From contig DATIFK010000103.1 of NCBI GenBank assembly GCA_035455265.1, positions 1-11,775 on the forward strand: 11,775 nt of DNA, in the 5' to 3' direction. Both the position numbers and the translations under genes were made by a program. Shown here in pieces: positions 5,676 through 11,775 of the stretch. Below the pieces are notes generated by a model that saw only the letters and a program-made list of their open reading frames with translations, was not told the origin of the DNA and searched no databases. Position 1 is the first letter of the stretch. Each line of letters opens with the position of its first letter. This stretch comes from MGOM01 sp035455265. GTDB taxonomy: Bacteria > Chloroflexota > Anaerolineae > Anaerolineales > E44-bin32.

Positions 5676-5686
5676 GTAGGCACCTC

Positions 5687-7261
5687 TCACGGAAGGCCGG
5701 GAACAGGGCCGCCCTTCCACACCCATAGATCGAACAACGACGACAGATCGCAACCGCAGACGTCTTGCGCCAGGTCCTGGAAACCGGCTCCGTCGGCGAA
5801 GCCGTAGCGGTAGGTCTGGAAGTACAGGCGCAGGAAGCCGGCGAATTCGCTATCGCCCAGCTGGCGGCGCAGAGCGTCGAAGAACAGCGCACCCTTGACG
5901 TAGACGATCAGGGCGTACTCGTCCTCGCTGGCGTACTCGCCTACCCCGCGTCCGATGGGCAGGGTCGGGTCGTGATACTCGCGCAACCACGAACGGAAGT
6001 CGCTCAACAGCCCCGTGGCGCGGCCGGCCCGCCCGGCGGCCTGGTAGTACAGGACCTCGGCATAGGTGGCGGCCGATTCGTCCAGCCAGGGCTCGTGCAG
6101 TTGATCGTCGCCGATCAGGCCGTAGAACCACTGGTGGGCGACCTCATGGACGGTCGGCTCGATGACATTCGAGCCGCCGAGCGTCCCGATAAAGACCAAC
6201 CCGGGGTATTCGATCCCGCCGAAGGCCCCCGGTGCGTCGACCAGATCCAGCTGCGGGTAAGGGTACGGACCGATGAGGTCGGTCAACGTCTGCATCTGAA
6301 CCTTGGCGGCGTCCAACATCTCGGCGGCCGAGTCGGCGTGAGTTCGCAGGAACCACGTGCGCAACTCGACCCCGTCGACCATGGCCGTCTCACTCTGGAG
6401 GGGCCCGAGCGCGAAGGCCACGTCCCGCATCGGGCCCGTCACCGTATGGACCGTCTGCGTGCCGTCGGCGTTCTTGATGCGTTCGATGTCAGCTCCGGAC
6501 ACGGCCAGCCCCAGGTTCTGCGGGGCGCGGATCGTCACGTCGTAGAAGGCCGTGTCGGAGTTCGTCGTGTCGCCGCCGGGCGGTGCCGGCTCGACCTGCC
6601 AGGCGCCGTCGATCAACCTCGGGACCAAGGGGTAGAACGTCGGGGCGATCAGCACGCCTTCCGTGATACCGAAGCGTTTGGGTTCGAACCCGCCGATCGG
6701 TCCGCGGGCGTCGATGTGGAACGGCAGGCTGACGTCCACCGTCGCGCCGGGGGCCAGCGGTGTTTCCAGTGGAAGGCTGAGCGCCAGATCCCCGAGCAGG
6801 GGGACCGGCTCAACGAACTGGCCGTCGACCAGAGCTGGGCCGGCGGTCATCTCGGCCAGGTACTGCGGGTCGTTCGGCCAAAGCATCAACTCCAGGTCGC
6901 GCAACGGCGTCCCGAGGGGATTGGTGAACTGGATGCGGGCGCTTCCGTCGATGGTCGCCTGGGCCACGCGTGGGTCGAACTCGACCTCGGCCGCCAGGGT
7001 GTAGCGTGTCCAGGTCACATTGCGGGCGGTATCGGCGGCGAACTCCGGCAGCAGTCCCTGCCGTTGCGTGTCCTGGACGTCCGGCTCAGCCGTCAGCGTC
7101 GGGCGGAAAGGAAGGGGAGTCGAGCTGGCCGTGGCCGTGGGGAAAGCCGTCGGCAGGGCGATCGTCGCTGGCGCCGTCGGCCGGCCACCGGTCAAGAACT
7201 GCACCGCCTGGCATCCGGTCAGCAGCAGGGCGATGGCCACGTGAGCCAAACGTCTCAGCAT
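5687..7261 (-). CDS. M1-like zinc metallopeptidase lipoprotein
   Basis: The 524-aa protein starts with a lipoprotein signal peptide (MLRRLAHVAIALLLTG-Cys17), then a Thr/Pro-rich linker (about 25-60), as in surface-anchored proteins. Residues 75-290 resemble the N-terminal beta domain of M1 aminopeptidases. The catalytic part is complete: GGIEYPG (349-355) in the place of GAMEN, HEVAHQW with His372, Glu373 and His376, the third ligand Glu395 in WLDES (HExxH-X18-E), and the transition-state Tyr454 in YVKGALFFDALR. It lacks the long C-terminal helical domain of full-size M1 enzymes. ATG 7261 is preferred over GTG 7267 because GGGAG lies 5 nt upstream of the ATG. It is expected to cut peptides outside the cell membrane. 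Substrate unknown. Confidence 0.9.
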   Translation of the reverse strand: MLRRLAHVAIALLLTGCQAVQFLTGGRPTAPATIALPTAFPTATASSTPLPFRPTLTAEPDVQDTQRQGLLPEFAADTARNVTWTRYTLAAEVEFDPRVAQATIDGSARIQFTNPLGTPLRDLELMLWPNDPQYLAEMTAGPALVDGQFVEPVPLLGDLALSLPLETPLAPGATVDVSLPFHIDARGPIGGFEPKRFGITEGVLIAPTFYPLVPRLIDGAWQVEPAPPGGDTTNSDTAFYDVTIRAPQNLGLAVSGADIERIKNADGTQTVHTVTGPMRDVAFALGPLQSETAMVDGVELRTWFLRTHADSAAEMLDAAKVQMQTLTDLIGPYPYPQLDLVDAPGAFGGIEYPGLVFIGTLGGSNVIEPTVHEVAHQWFYGLIGDDQLHEPWLDESAATYAEVLYYQAAGRAGRATGLLSDFRSWLREYHDPTLPIGRGVGEYASEDEYALIVYVKGALFFDALRRQLGDSEFAGFLRLYFQTYRYGFADGAGFQDLAQDVCGCDLSSLFDLWVWKGGPVPGLP

Positions 7262-7277
7262 GTCCACTCCCAGGAGA

Positions 7278-7300
7278 GAGAGCGTGCGGAGGTCGCTCTC
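7278..7300 (-). terminator. Short hairpin between tRNA-Val and the peptidase gene
   Basis: GAGAGCG and CGCTCTC form a 7-bp stem with a 9-nt loop, 3 nt after the tRNA 3' end and 6 nt before the GGGAG ribosome site. The following minus-strand bases (TCTCC) are a poor U tract. It may be a weak terminator for the tRNA, or a processing or attenuating hairpin that lets some transcription continue into the peptidase gene, which has no obvious promoter of its own. Confidence 0.4.
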
Positions 7301-7303
7301 AGG

Positions 7304-7377
7304 TGGGCGGAACAGGACTCGAACCTGCGACCCCTTCTGTGTAAGAGAAGTGCTCTCACCAACTGAGCTATCCGCCC
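7304..7377 (-). tRNA. tRNA-Val (anticodon UAC)
   Basis: On the minus strand all parts are present. The acceptor stem is GGGCGGA/TCCGCCC with discriminator A. The D arm is GCTC-AGTTGGTGA-GAGC. The anticodon stem is CTTCT/AGAAG with loop CTTACAC (U33 followed by UAC). The variable loop is GGGTC, and the T arm GCAGG-TTCGAGT-CCTGT has one G-U pair. CCA is not encoded; the next bases are CCT. A -10 box TATAAT ends 6 nt before the first base. Confidence 0.97.
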
Positions 7378-7383
7378 TTGCTG

Positions 7384-7389
7384 ATTATA
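7384..7389 (-). promoter_or_regulatory. -10 box of tRNA-Val
   Basis: A perfect TATAAT on the minus strand ends at 7384, and G1 of the tRNA is at 7377, so the predicted start of transcription coincides with the mature 5' end. No convincing -35 box is seen 16-18 bp upstream. Confidence 0.55.
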
Positions 7390-7420
7390 AGCCGCCAGCT
7401 TCCTGCCTCCATGACCGTCG

Positions 7421-7479
7421 CCAGTTCCCAGTTGCCAGTCGGCTGTCTCGATGGACTGGGGACTGGTGACTGGAAACTG
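7421..7479. repeat. Degenerate 7-bp repeat cluster, inverted halves
   Basis: Heptamers CGCCAGT, TCCCAGT and TGCCAGT (through 7439) face GACTGGG, GACTGGT, GACTGGA and AACTGAG after 7453. The arm 7421-7440 and the arm starting at 7453 are reverse complements at about 16 of 20 positions across a 12-nt loop. It is the same repeat family as at 5068-5157 and 10891-10918, and lies between two divergent promoters. Confidence 0.75.
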
Positions 7480-7491
7480 AGAGCTGCCTCA

Positions 7492-7500
7492 TGCTATAGT
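7492..7500 (+). promoter_or_regulatory. Extended -10 promoter of the methyltransferase operon
   Basis: TGC-TATAGT is an extended -10 element. The -35 region lies inside the heptamer repeats and shows no good match, which an extended -10 can tolerate. The ATG at 7509 is 8 nt downstream, so the message is predicted to be leaderless. No ribosome site precedes the ATG, in agreement. Confidence 0.5.
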
Positions 7501-7508
7501 CCTCGCCC

Positions 7509-8171
7509 ATGTGGTTGTGGATCCTCATCGGCGTCGTAGTCCTGGCGTTCGTGTACTGGGAGATCTGGATTTGCGAGGGGGCCCATCTCGGACGCCACTT
7601 CGTCGTCTGGCTCTACGATCTCCTGGCGGGCCGGTTCGAGTCGATCAAGCAGTTTGATCCGGATTGGGAACGGCACGTTCTCGGGGAGCCGCTGGCCTCG
7701 GCCATTGCCCATCTCGGCCGGGCCCGCGTGCTCGACGTGGGGGCGGGCAGCGGCCGCATGGCGCGCGCTCTGCCGCCCGTCCTTCTGGCCCGGCTTCGGC
7801 TGGTGGCCGCCGAGCCGTCCGCCCACATGGCGGCGCTCGGCCGGCGCCTCGCCCCGCTTGCCTACCCCTGGCTGCGCGCCTGGTCCGACGCCCTGCCCTT
7901 CCCCGCCGGAACCTTCGACGTTGTCACGACCCTCGAGGTCCTCGAGTTCACCCCCTCCCCGCAGCGGGCGCTGCGCGAGATTCTGCGCGTGCTGCGGCCG
8001 GGAGGGCTTCTGCTCGTGACCAACCGCGTCGGCCCGCAAGCTTCGTGGATCCTCGGGCGGACGGTCCGGCGCAGCCGCCTGGTTCCCTACCTGGCGTCCT
8101 TCGGCCTGACCGATGTCCATGTCGCTCCCTGGCAGGTCGAGTATGATTTGGCCTGGGCCACCAAGAGCTGA
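7509..8171 (+). CDS. Membrane-anchored SAM-dependent methyltransferase (class I)
   Basis: The 220-aa protein has an N-terminal membrane helix (residues 2-20, LWILIGVVVLAFVYWEIWI), then a compact Rossmann methyltransferase domain. SAM-binding motif I is VLDVGAGSGR (74-83), the acidic ribose-binding residue is Glu102 (VAAEPS), then SDALPFPAGTFDVVTTLEVLEF (126-147) and LRPGGLLLVTN (162-172). These match the Methyltransf_11 group, which is broad, so the substrate cannot be named. The anchor suggests a lipid, quinone or other membrane-associated acceptor. The ATG lies 8 nt after an extended -10 box. It is first in a plus-strand run of five closely spaced genes, and the next start is 11 nt after its stop. 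Confidence 0.88.
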   Translation: MWLWILIGVVVLAFVYWEIWICEGAHLGRHFVVWLYDLLAGRFESIKQFDPDWERHVLGEPLASAIAHLGRARVLDVGAGSGRMARALPPVLLARLRLVAAEPSAHMAALGRRLAPLAYPWLRAWSDALPFPAGTFDVVTTLEVLEFTPSPQRALREILRVLRPGGLLLVTNRVGPQASWILGRTVRRSRLVPYLASFGLTDVHVAPWQVEYDLAWATKS

Positions 8172-8182
8172 GGGTTGAACCC

Positions 8183-8959
8183 ATGCGCATTGTCCGTTTC
8201 CGCCCGCGTGCCCGCGCGCCCCTGACCTGGGGCTGGGTCGACGACGACCGCGTCGGCATGATCGATGGATCGCCGTTCCAGGAATTCCGTCGGGAGAAGG
8301 CCTCGCTGTCGCTCTCGAGCGTCGAACTCGGCCCGCCGGTTCAGCCCGGCAAGATCATCTGCATCGGGCGCAACTATCCGGCCCACGCCGCGGAGCACGG
8401 CGCCGAGGTGCCGGCCTTGCCGCTGATCTTCCTCAAGCCGCCCAGTGCCGTCATCGGCCCGGGGGAGGCCATCGTCACCCCGCCGCAGTCCTCCCAAGTC
8501 GAGCATGAGGCCGAGTTGGCGGTGGTCATTGGCCAGGCAGGGCGATGGATTCACGCCGAGGAGGCCGAGAAGCACATCCTCGGCTACACCGTGGCCAACG
8601 ACGTCACCGCCCGCGACCTTCAGATGAGCGACGGCCAGTGGTCGCGCGCCAAAGGGTTCGACACGTTCTGCCCGCTCGGACCGTGGATCGACACGGACGT
8701 GAACAGCGCCGACCTGCTGATCACCTGCACCGTCAACGGCCAGATGCGCCAGATGGGTTCGACCCGCGACATGGTCTTCCCCGTCCGCCACCTGGTGACG
8801 TACATTTCCTCGGTGATGACCCTCGACCCGGGCGATCTGATCCTGACCGGGACGCCCGCCGGCGTGGGTCCGCTGGCGCCGGGGGACGAGGTCACCGTCG
8901 ACATCGAGGGCCTCGGCCGTCTCACCAATCCTGTTCGCGCCGATCCCCACAGCGCCTGA
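8183..8959 (+). CDS. Fumarylacetoacetate hydrolase (FAH) family protein
   Basis: The 258-aa protein belongs to the FAH superfamily, whose members hydrolyse, isomerise or decarboxylate beta-keto acids with a bound Mg2+ or Ca2+. Visible signatures are GKIICIGRNYPAHAAEHG (56-73), IFLKPPSAVIGPGE (82-95), metal ligands Glu109 and Glu111 in VEHEAELAVVIG, Asp140 in ANDVTARD, and LTGTPAGVGPL (221-231). Length is typical for single-domain members such as the HpcE/YcgM/FAHD1 group. An aromatic-catabolism isomerase and an oxaloacetate or acylpyruvate hydrolase are both possible. A GAGG about 10 nt upstream supports the ATG. The ABM monooxygenase and Fe-ADH further downstream would fit an aromatic ring-cleavage theme, but that is inference. 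Confidence 0.92.
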   Translation: MRIVRFRPRARAPLTWGWVDDDRVGMIDGSPFQEFRREKASLSLSSVELGPPVQPGKIICIGRNYPAHAAEHGAEVPALPLIFLKPPSAVIGPGEAIVTPPQSSQVEHEAELAVVIGQAGRWIHAEEAEKHILGYTVANDVTARDLQMSDGQWSRAKGFDTFCPLGPWIDTDVNSADLLITCTVNGQMRQMGSTRDMVFPVRHLVTYISSVMTLDPGDLILTGTPAGVGPLAPGDEVTVDIEGLGRLTNPVRADPHSA

Positions 8960-8982
8960 CGCGCCCGGTACGGAGGTTCGGA

Positions 8983-9537
8983 ATGGGCCTGAAACCCGAT
9001 CACTGGATCGTCCGGATGGCGCGCGAGCATCGCATGATCGAGCCGTTCGTTGAGGACCAGGTGCGCGACGGCGTCATCTCCTACGGCGTGTCGTCCTACG
9101 GCTACGACATCCGGGTAGCCGACGAGTTCAAGATCTTCACCAACGTCTACTCGGCCGTCGTCGACCCCAAGCATTTCGACTCCGCCTCCATGATCGACTA
9201 CCGTGGGGACGTGTGCGTCGTCCCGCCCAACTCCTTCGTCCTGGCGCGCACGGTCGAGTACTTTCGCATCCCGCGCAATGTCCTGACCCTGTGCGTCGGC
9301 AAGTCGACCTACGCCCGCTGCGGCATCATCGTCAACGTCACTCCCTTCGAACCCGAGTGGGAAGGCTTCGTGACGTTGGAGATCTCGAACACGACGCCGC
9401 TCCCGGCGCGCATCTACGCCAACGAAGGCATCGCCCAGGTCATCTTCTTCGAGGCCGACGAGCCTTGCCGCATCTCCTACGCCGACAAGAAGGGCAAGTA
9501 CCAGAAGCAGCAGACGATCGAACTGCCGCGGTTGTGA
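8983..9537 (+). CDS. dcd: dCTP deaminase
   Basis: The 184-aa protein converts dCTP to dUTP and ammonia in the cytoplasm, the route to dTMP in many bacteria. It has the trimeric dUTPase-like fold. Family marks are SSYGYDIRV (37-45), GKSTYARCGI (106-115), VTPFEPEWEGFVTLEISN (119-136) with the catalytic glutamate Glu133, and the C-terminal YQKQQ segment (173-177). Length is near the usual 185-190. GGAGG at 8972-8976, 6 nt before the ATG, sets the start; longer readings of this frame continue into the out-of-frame FAH gene and are not real. The gap to FAH is 23 nt. Some relatives also carry dUTPase activity, and I cannot decide that from the sequence. Confidence 0.95.
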   Translation: MGLKPDHWIVRMAREHRMIEPFVEDQVRDGVISYGVSSYGYDIRVADEFKIFTNVYSAVVDPKHFDSASMIDYRGDVCVVPPNSFVLARTVEYFRIPRNVLTLCVGKSTYARCGIIVNVTPFEPEWEGFVTLEISNTTPLPARIYANEGIAQVIFFEADEPCRISYADKKGKYQKQQTIELPRL

Positions 9538-9547
9538 GCATGGTCCG

Positions 9548-10441
9548 ATGACCGGCCCGAACGCGTCGGACGAACGCCTCCCTTTCTCCGTCCTGGCTCC
9601 GCTCCTGCTGGCCGTGACGGAAGACGTCTTCCTCGTCCCCCGCCTCGAAGACGCCGCACGCGCCGCCGGCTTCGATCTGCGCATCGTCTCCCGCCCCGAA
9701 GACCTCGGCGCCGGCGGTGCTCCGGCCTCGCGGGCGGTGCCCCTCACCGAGCCGCTGCAGGGCCCGGACGCCGCGCTGGTTCGTCACCTGGTCGAGCAGC
9801 GCCCGGCCTTGATCGTCATCGACGTAACCAGCCAGGCCGTGCCTTGGGCACACTGGATCTCCGTCCTCAAGTCCGGCTCGGCGACGCGCCGCATCCCGGT
9901 GCTGGCCTTCGGGCCCCACGTCGACCAGTCCTTGCTCGACGAAGCCACCCGCAACGGCGCCGACCGCGCCCTCGCCCGCGGCACGTTCCTATCCGACCCG
10001 AAGCGTTGGATCGAGACCAGCGCCGCCAGGCCGGATGTCGGCGCGCTGGAAGCCGCCTGCCGCGAACCCCTTTCGGACCTCGGACGGCAAGGCCTCGACC
10101 TCTTCAACCAGGGCGAATACTTCGAAGCGCATGAAGCCCTGGAGCACGCCTTCCTGGCCGAGGCGGACGCCCCTGGTCAGCTGTATCGCGTGCTGCTGCA
10201 GCTGGCCGTTGCCTGCCTGCATCTTCAGCGGAACAACCGACCCGGAGCGGCCAAGATGCTCCTGCGCATCCGGCCGTGGCTCGATCCCCTTCCGGATCAA
10301 TGCCGCGGCGTTGACCTGAGGGCGGTCCGGCAGTTGGTGGGGCGCCTTCAGCAGGACCTCGACCGGTTGCCCGCCGGCGAATCGACGGCAGGCTTGAACA
10401 ACCCCGCCCCGGTCGTGCCCTGGTCCTCCAGCGCCTCCTGA
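9548..10441 (+). CDS. Pseudo-receiver domain fused to a DUF309 domain
   Basis: The 297-aa protein has two parts. Residues about 12-150 look like a response-regulator receiver fold: strand LIVID (88-92), then IPVLAFG (116-122), then ADRALARG (138-145). The acidic pair, the Ser/Thr after the fourth strand and the invariant Lys are not in their normal context (ARG replaces the Lys region), so it is probably not phosphorylated. Residues about 180-275 match DUF309: LFNQGEYFEAHEALEHAFL (185-203), then LLQLAVACLHLQRNN. DUF309 proteins are small helical proteins without a settled function. The stop of dcd is 10 nt upstream and there is no clear ribosome site, so translation may be coupled. The tail after residue 277 is low-complexity. 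Confidence 0.75.
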   Translation: MTGPNASDERLPFSVLAPLLLAVTEDVFLVPRLEDAARAAGFDLRIVSRPEDLGAGGAPASRAVPLTEPLQGPDAALVRHLVEQRPALIVIDVTSQAVPWAHWISVLKSGSATRRIPVLAFGPHVDQSLLDEATRNGADRALARGTFLSDPKRWIETSAARPDVGALEAACREPLSDLGRQGLDLFNQGEYFEAHEALEHAFLAEADAPGQLYRVLLQLAVACLHLQRNNRPGAAKMLLRIRPWLDPLPDQCRGVDLRAVRQLVGRLQQDLDRLPAGESTAGLNNPAPVVPWSSSAS

Positions 10442-10464
10442 GTCGCTTCTTCGGAGGGGAGCTG

Positions 10465-10773
10465 ATGCATATCGTTCACGTCTTTGTCCACGTCAGGCCC
10501 GATTCGGTCGACGCCTTTCGCCAAGCGACCCTCGACAATGCCCGCAACAGCCTGAAGGAGCCGGGTGTGGCGCGTTTCGACGTCCTGCAATCCGCCGAGG
10601 ACCCGACGCGCTTCACCCTGGTCGAGGTCTACCGCCAAACGGACGACGCCTCCCGCCACAAGGAGACGGACCACTACGCGCGCTGGAGCCGGGCGGTGGC
10701 GGATTGGATGGCCGAGCCCCGGACGCGCAGCGTCTACCGCAATGTCTTCCCAGAAGACGCGGGCTGGGGGTAG
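10465..10773 (+). CDS. Antibiotic biosynthesis monooxygenase (ABM) domain protein
   Basis: The 102-aa protein is a single ferredoxin-like ABM domain. It has an N-terminal strand MHIVHVFVHVRPD, then NARNSLKEPGVARFDVLQS (25-43), then FTLVEVYRQTDDASRHKETDHY (52-73), the order seen in YgiN and LsrG-type proteins. Members act as cofactor-free monooxygenases on quinols, or as isomerases, and usually dimerise. The conserved His64 and Glu66 in HKET are retained. GGAGGGG 5-10 nt upstream supports the ATG. It starts 23 nt after the DUF309 gene and is the last gene before the repeat-filled gap. In many genomes this type sits beside an iron alcohol dehydrogenase, as here. The reaction cannot be named. 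Confidence 0.85.
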   Translation: MHIVHVFVHVRPDSVDAFRQATLDNARNSLKEPGVARFDVLQSAEDPTRFTLVEVYRQTDDASRHKETDHYARWSRAVADWMAEPRTRSVYRNVFPEDAGWG

Positions 10774-10780
10774 GAAGACC

Positions 10781-10918
10781 AGTGGTCAGTGGTCAGTGGC
10801 AAGTGGCCAGTGGCCGGTCGGGATTGTTCGGGATTGGCGGCGGAGAGCGGTTAGCGGTTAGCGATTCGTGATTGGGGATCCCTGCTCGTCGACTGGGAAC
10901 TGGCAACTGGGAACCGGT
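10781..10918. repeat. Degenerate 7-bp repeat cluster, three sub-arrays
   Basis: The 157-nt gap holds three runs of heptamers. AGTGGTC, AGTGGTC, AGTGGCA, AGTGGCC, AGTGGCC fill 10781-10815. GCGGTTA, GCGGTTA, GCGATTC, GTGATTG fill 10847-10874. GACTGGG, AACTGGC, AACTGGG, AACCGGT fill 10891-10918. The last run is the same unit as the clusters near 5130 and 7453; the first two are variants with the same period. No promoter of good quality and no ORF is seen here. Confidence 0.75.
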
Positions 10919-10930
10919 AACTATCCATTG

Positions 10931-11775
10931 ATGGCCGACTCGCCTGCGTTCGAATTCTCAACCACCGGCCGCGTGATCTTCGGCCTGGGCGTCCGATCGC
11001 AGCTTGCCGCGGCCGCCGCCACGCTCGGATCGCGCCCGCTGGTCGTCACCGGGCGATCGGAGGAGCGAGCGCGTACCCTGATCGCCGCTCTGACGGCCCA
11101 CGACCTCGCGTGCGAGCGCTTTCCCGTCCCCACCGAGCCGACGCTCGACCAGGTCCGCGTAGGACTCGCCCTTGCTGCCCGTCATGATGCCGACGTCGTC
11201 ATCGCCGTGGGCGGCGGAAGTGCCATCGATGCCGCCAAGGCCATCGCCCTCCTGGCGACCCACGAGGGCGATCCCCTGGACTACATGGAAATCATCGGGG
11301 CGGGTCGATCTTTCGAGCACCCGGGGTTGCCGATGATCGCCGTCCCGACGACCGCCGGCACAGGCTCTGAGGTCACTCGCAACGCCGTCCTGGCCTCGCC
11401 GGAACATCGCCTCAAGGCGAGCCTGCGCACTCCGTGGATGTTGCCGAGGATCGCCCTGGTCGATCCTGAATTGACGTTTGGCGCGCCGACCGACGTGACC
11501 TCCCGATCCGGCTTCGATGCCTTGTCGCAACTGGTCGAGCCATACCTCTCCGCCCGCGCCAATCCGTTGACGGACGGGTTGTGCCGCGAGGGTCTGCCGC
11601 GTGCGGCGCGATCCCTGCCGCGCCTCGGCTCCGGCATCGAAGACGCTGATGCGCGCATGGACCTTTGTCTGGCGGCGACGCTTTCCGGAATGGCCCTGGC
11701 CAATGCCGGCCTCGGGATCGTCCACGGTTTGGCTTCGGCCCTCGGCAGCCTGTTGTCGGCGCCGCATGGAAGCCT
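10931..11775 (+). CDS. Iron-containing alcohol dehydrogenase family protein (3' end outside window)
   Basis: The visible 281 residues cover most of a group III (iron-type) dehydrogenase of about 380 aa. The dinucleotide-binding part has GGGSAIDAAKA (94-104) and VPTTAGTGSEVT (138-149). The metal-binding half has FDALSQLVEPYLS (195-207), VHGLASALG (264-272) and PHG (278-280). Asp196, His265 and His279 fit three of the usual four ligands, but the fourth is Gln200 instead of His, and the His four residues after His265 is Ser269. So metal choice or chemistry may differ; some family branches are known to vary here. No ribosome site is seen before the ATG, and the weak TAACTA 7 nt upstream is the only -10 candidate. 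The substrate is unknown. Maleylacetate-reductase-like activity is a possibility. Confidence 0.88.
   Translation, partial: MADSPAFEFSTTGRVIFGLGVRSQLAAAAATLGSRPLVVTGRSEERARTLIAALTAHDLACERFPVPTEPTLDQVRVGLALAARHDADVVIAVGGGSAIDAAKAIALLATHEGDPLDYMEIIGAGRSFEHPGLPMIAVPTTAGTGSEVTRNAVLASPEHRLKASLRTPWMLPRIALVDPELTFGAPTDVTSRSGFDALSQLVEPYLSARANPLTDGLCREGLPRAARSLPRLGSGIEDADARMDLCLAATLSGMALANAGLGIVHGLASALGSLLSAPHGS

Noticed and set aside
1758..5807. A 1349-residue open frame on the plus strand opposite the glyA-gcvT gene and its neighbour.
   Set aside because: The minus-strand frame has clear SHMT and GcvT motifs, while the plus-strand reading is Arg/Gly/His-rich and has no domain pattern. It is the usual mirror frame of a high-GC gene, and it also runs through the intergenic repeats.
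5765..7366. A 533-residue open frame on the plus strand opposite the peptidase gene and through the tRNA.
   Set aside because: It is antisense to an M1-like peptidase with complete catalytic motifs, and it continues into the tRNA gene. The residue composition is that of a shadow frame.
7421..7479. A CRISPR array or integration site, suggested by repeated units.
   Set aside because: Units are only 7 bp, degenerate and contiguous, with no spacers and no cas genes; the tRNA has no duplicated 3' end or integrase nearby.
8087..8950. Long minus-strand frames opposite the FAH and dcd genes (8087-8950 and 8620-9747).
   Set aside because: They lie antisense to clear FAH and dCTP deaminase proteins, lack ribosome sites and show no recognisable motif.
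8545..8982. N-terminal extension of the dcd frame into the FAH gene.
   Set aside because: The upstream part is out of frame with FAH and has shadow composition; GGAGG and the ATG at 8983 define a normal-length dCTP deaminase.
7509..10773. A secondary-metabolite cluster, suggested by a methyltransferase plus an antibiotic-biosynthesis monooxygenase domain.
   Set aside because: The ABM name is historical and the domain is widespread. There is no synthase, carrier protein or exporter, and dcd in the middle points to ordinary metabolism.

Overview
The window is high-GC bacterial chromosomal DNA, most likely from a Chloroflexota lineage (Anaerolineae-like). Three things suggest this. There is a very short Flp/type IVb pilin with an ERGQGLVEYALIL core. 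Serine hydroxymethyltransferase is fused to a glycine-cleavage T-protein. Intergenic spaces carry degenerate 7-bp repeats. The taxonomy is inference, since the window has no marker gene beyond one tRNA. No phage, IS, CRISPR or defence locus is visible, and most genes are metabolic housekeeping or accessory.

Left part (1-1780). The start of a secreted or membrane protein gene runs off the left edge on the minus strand. It is followed by a small three-helix membrane protein (minus, 305-613) that ends at an 18-bp perfect hairpin. A compact divergent promoter region (645-714) drives that gene leftward and, rightward, an operon of a 41-aa single-helix protein plus thiol peroxidase (tpx). Next come a 179-nt structured leader and a 48-aa Flp pilin gene, closed by a strong hairpin terminator.

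Middle part (1782-7377, minus strand). A 1041-aa GlyA-GcvT fusion is transcribed from a near-consensus promoter (TTGACC-N17-TAGAAT). The palindrome TTGTCWGACAA sits at its predicted start point, and the same palindrome occurs in the pilin leader. Between the SHMT and GcvT domains lies a second, degenerate GcvT-like module. Upstream are a 160-aa helical protein, an M1-like zinc-peptidase lipoprotein and tRNA-Val(UAC).

Right part (7509-11775, plus strand). A closely spaced array encodes a membrane-anchored methyltransferase, an FAH-family hydrolase/isomerase, dCTP deaminase, a pseudo-receiver/DUF309 fusion and an ABM-domain monooxygenase. After a repeat-filled gap comes an iron-alcohol-dehydrogenase-type oxidoreductase cut by the right edge. 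The first five probably form one operon.

Themes that cross the window: several starts sit 7-8 nt after a -10 box, implying leaderless transcripts, and even the tRNA may start at its mature 5' end. Heptamer repeat clusters occupy the larger gene-free gaps to the right of the fusion gene. The most interesting leads are the degenerate domain inside the GlyA-GcvT fusion, the shared operator palindrome and the folded pilin leader.
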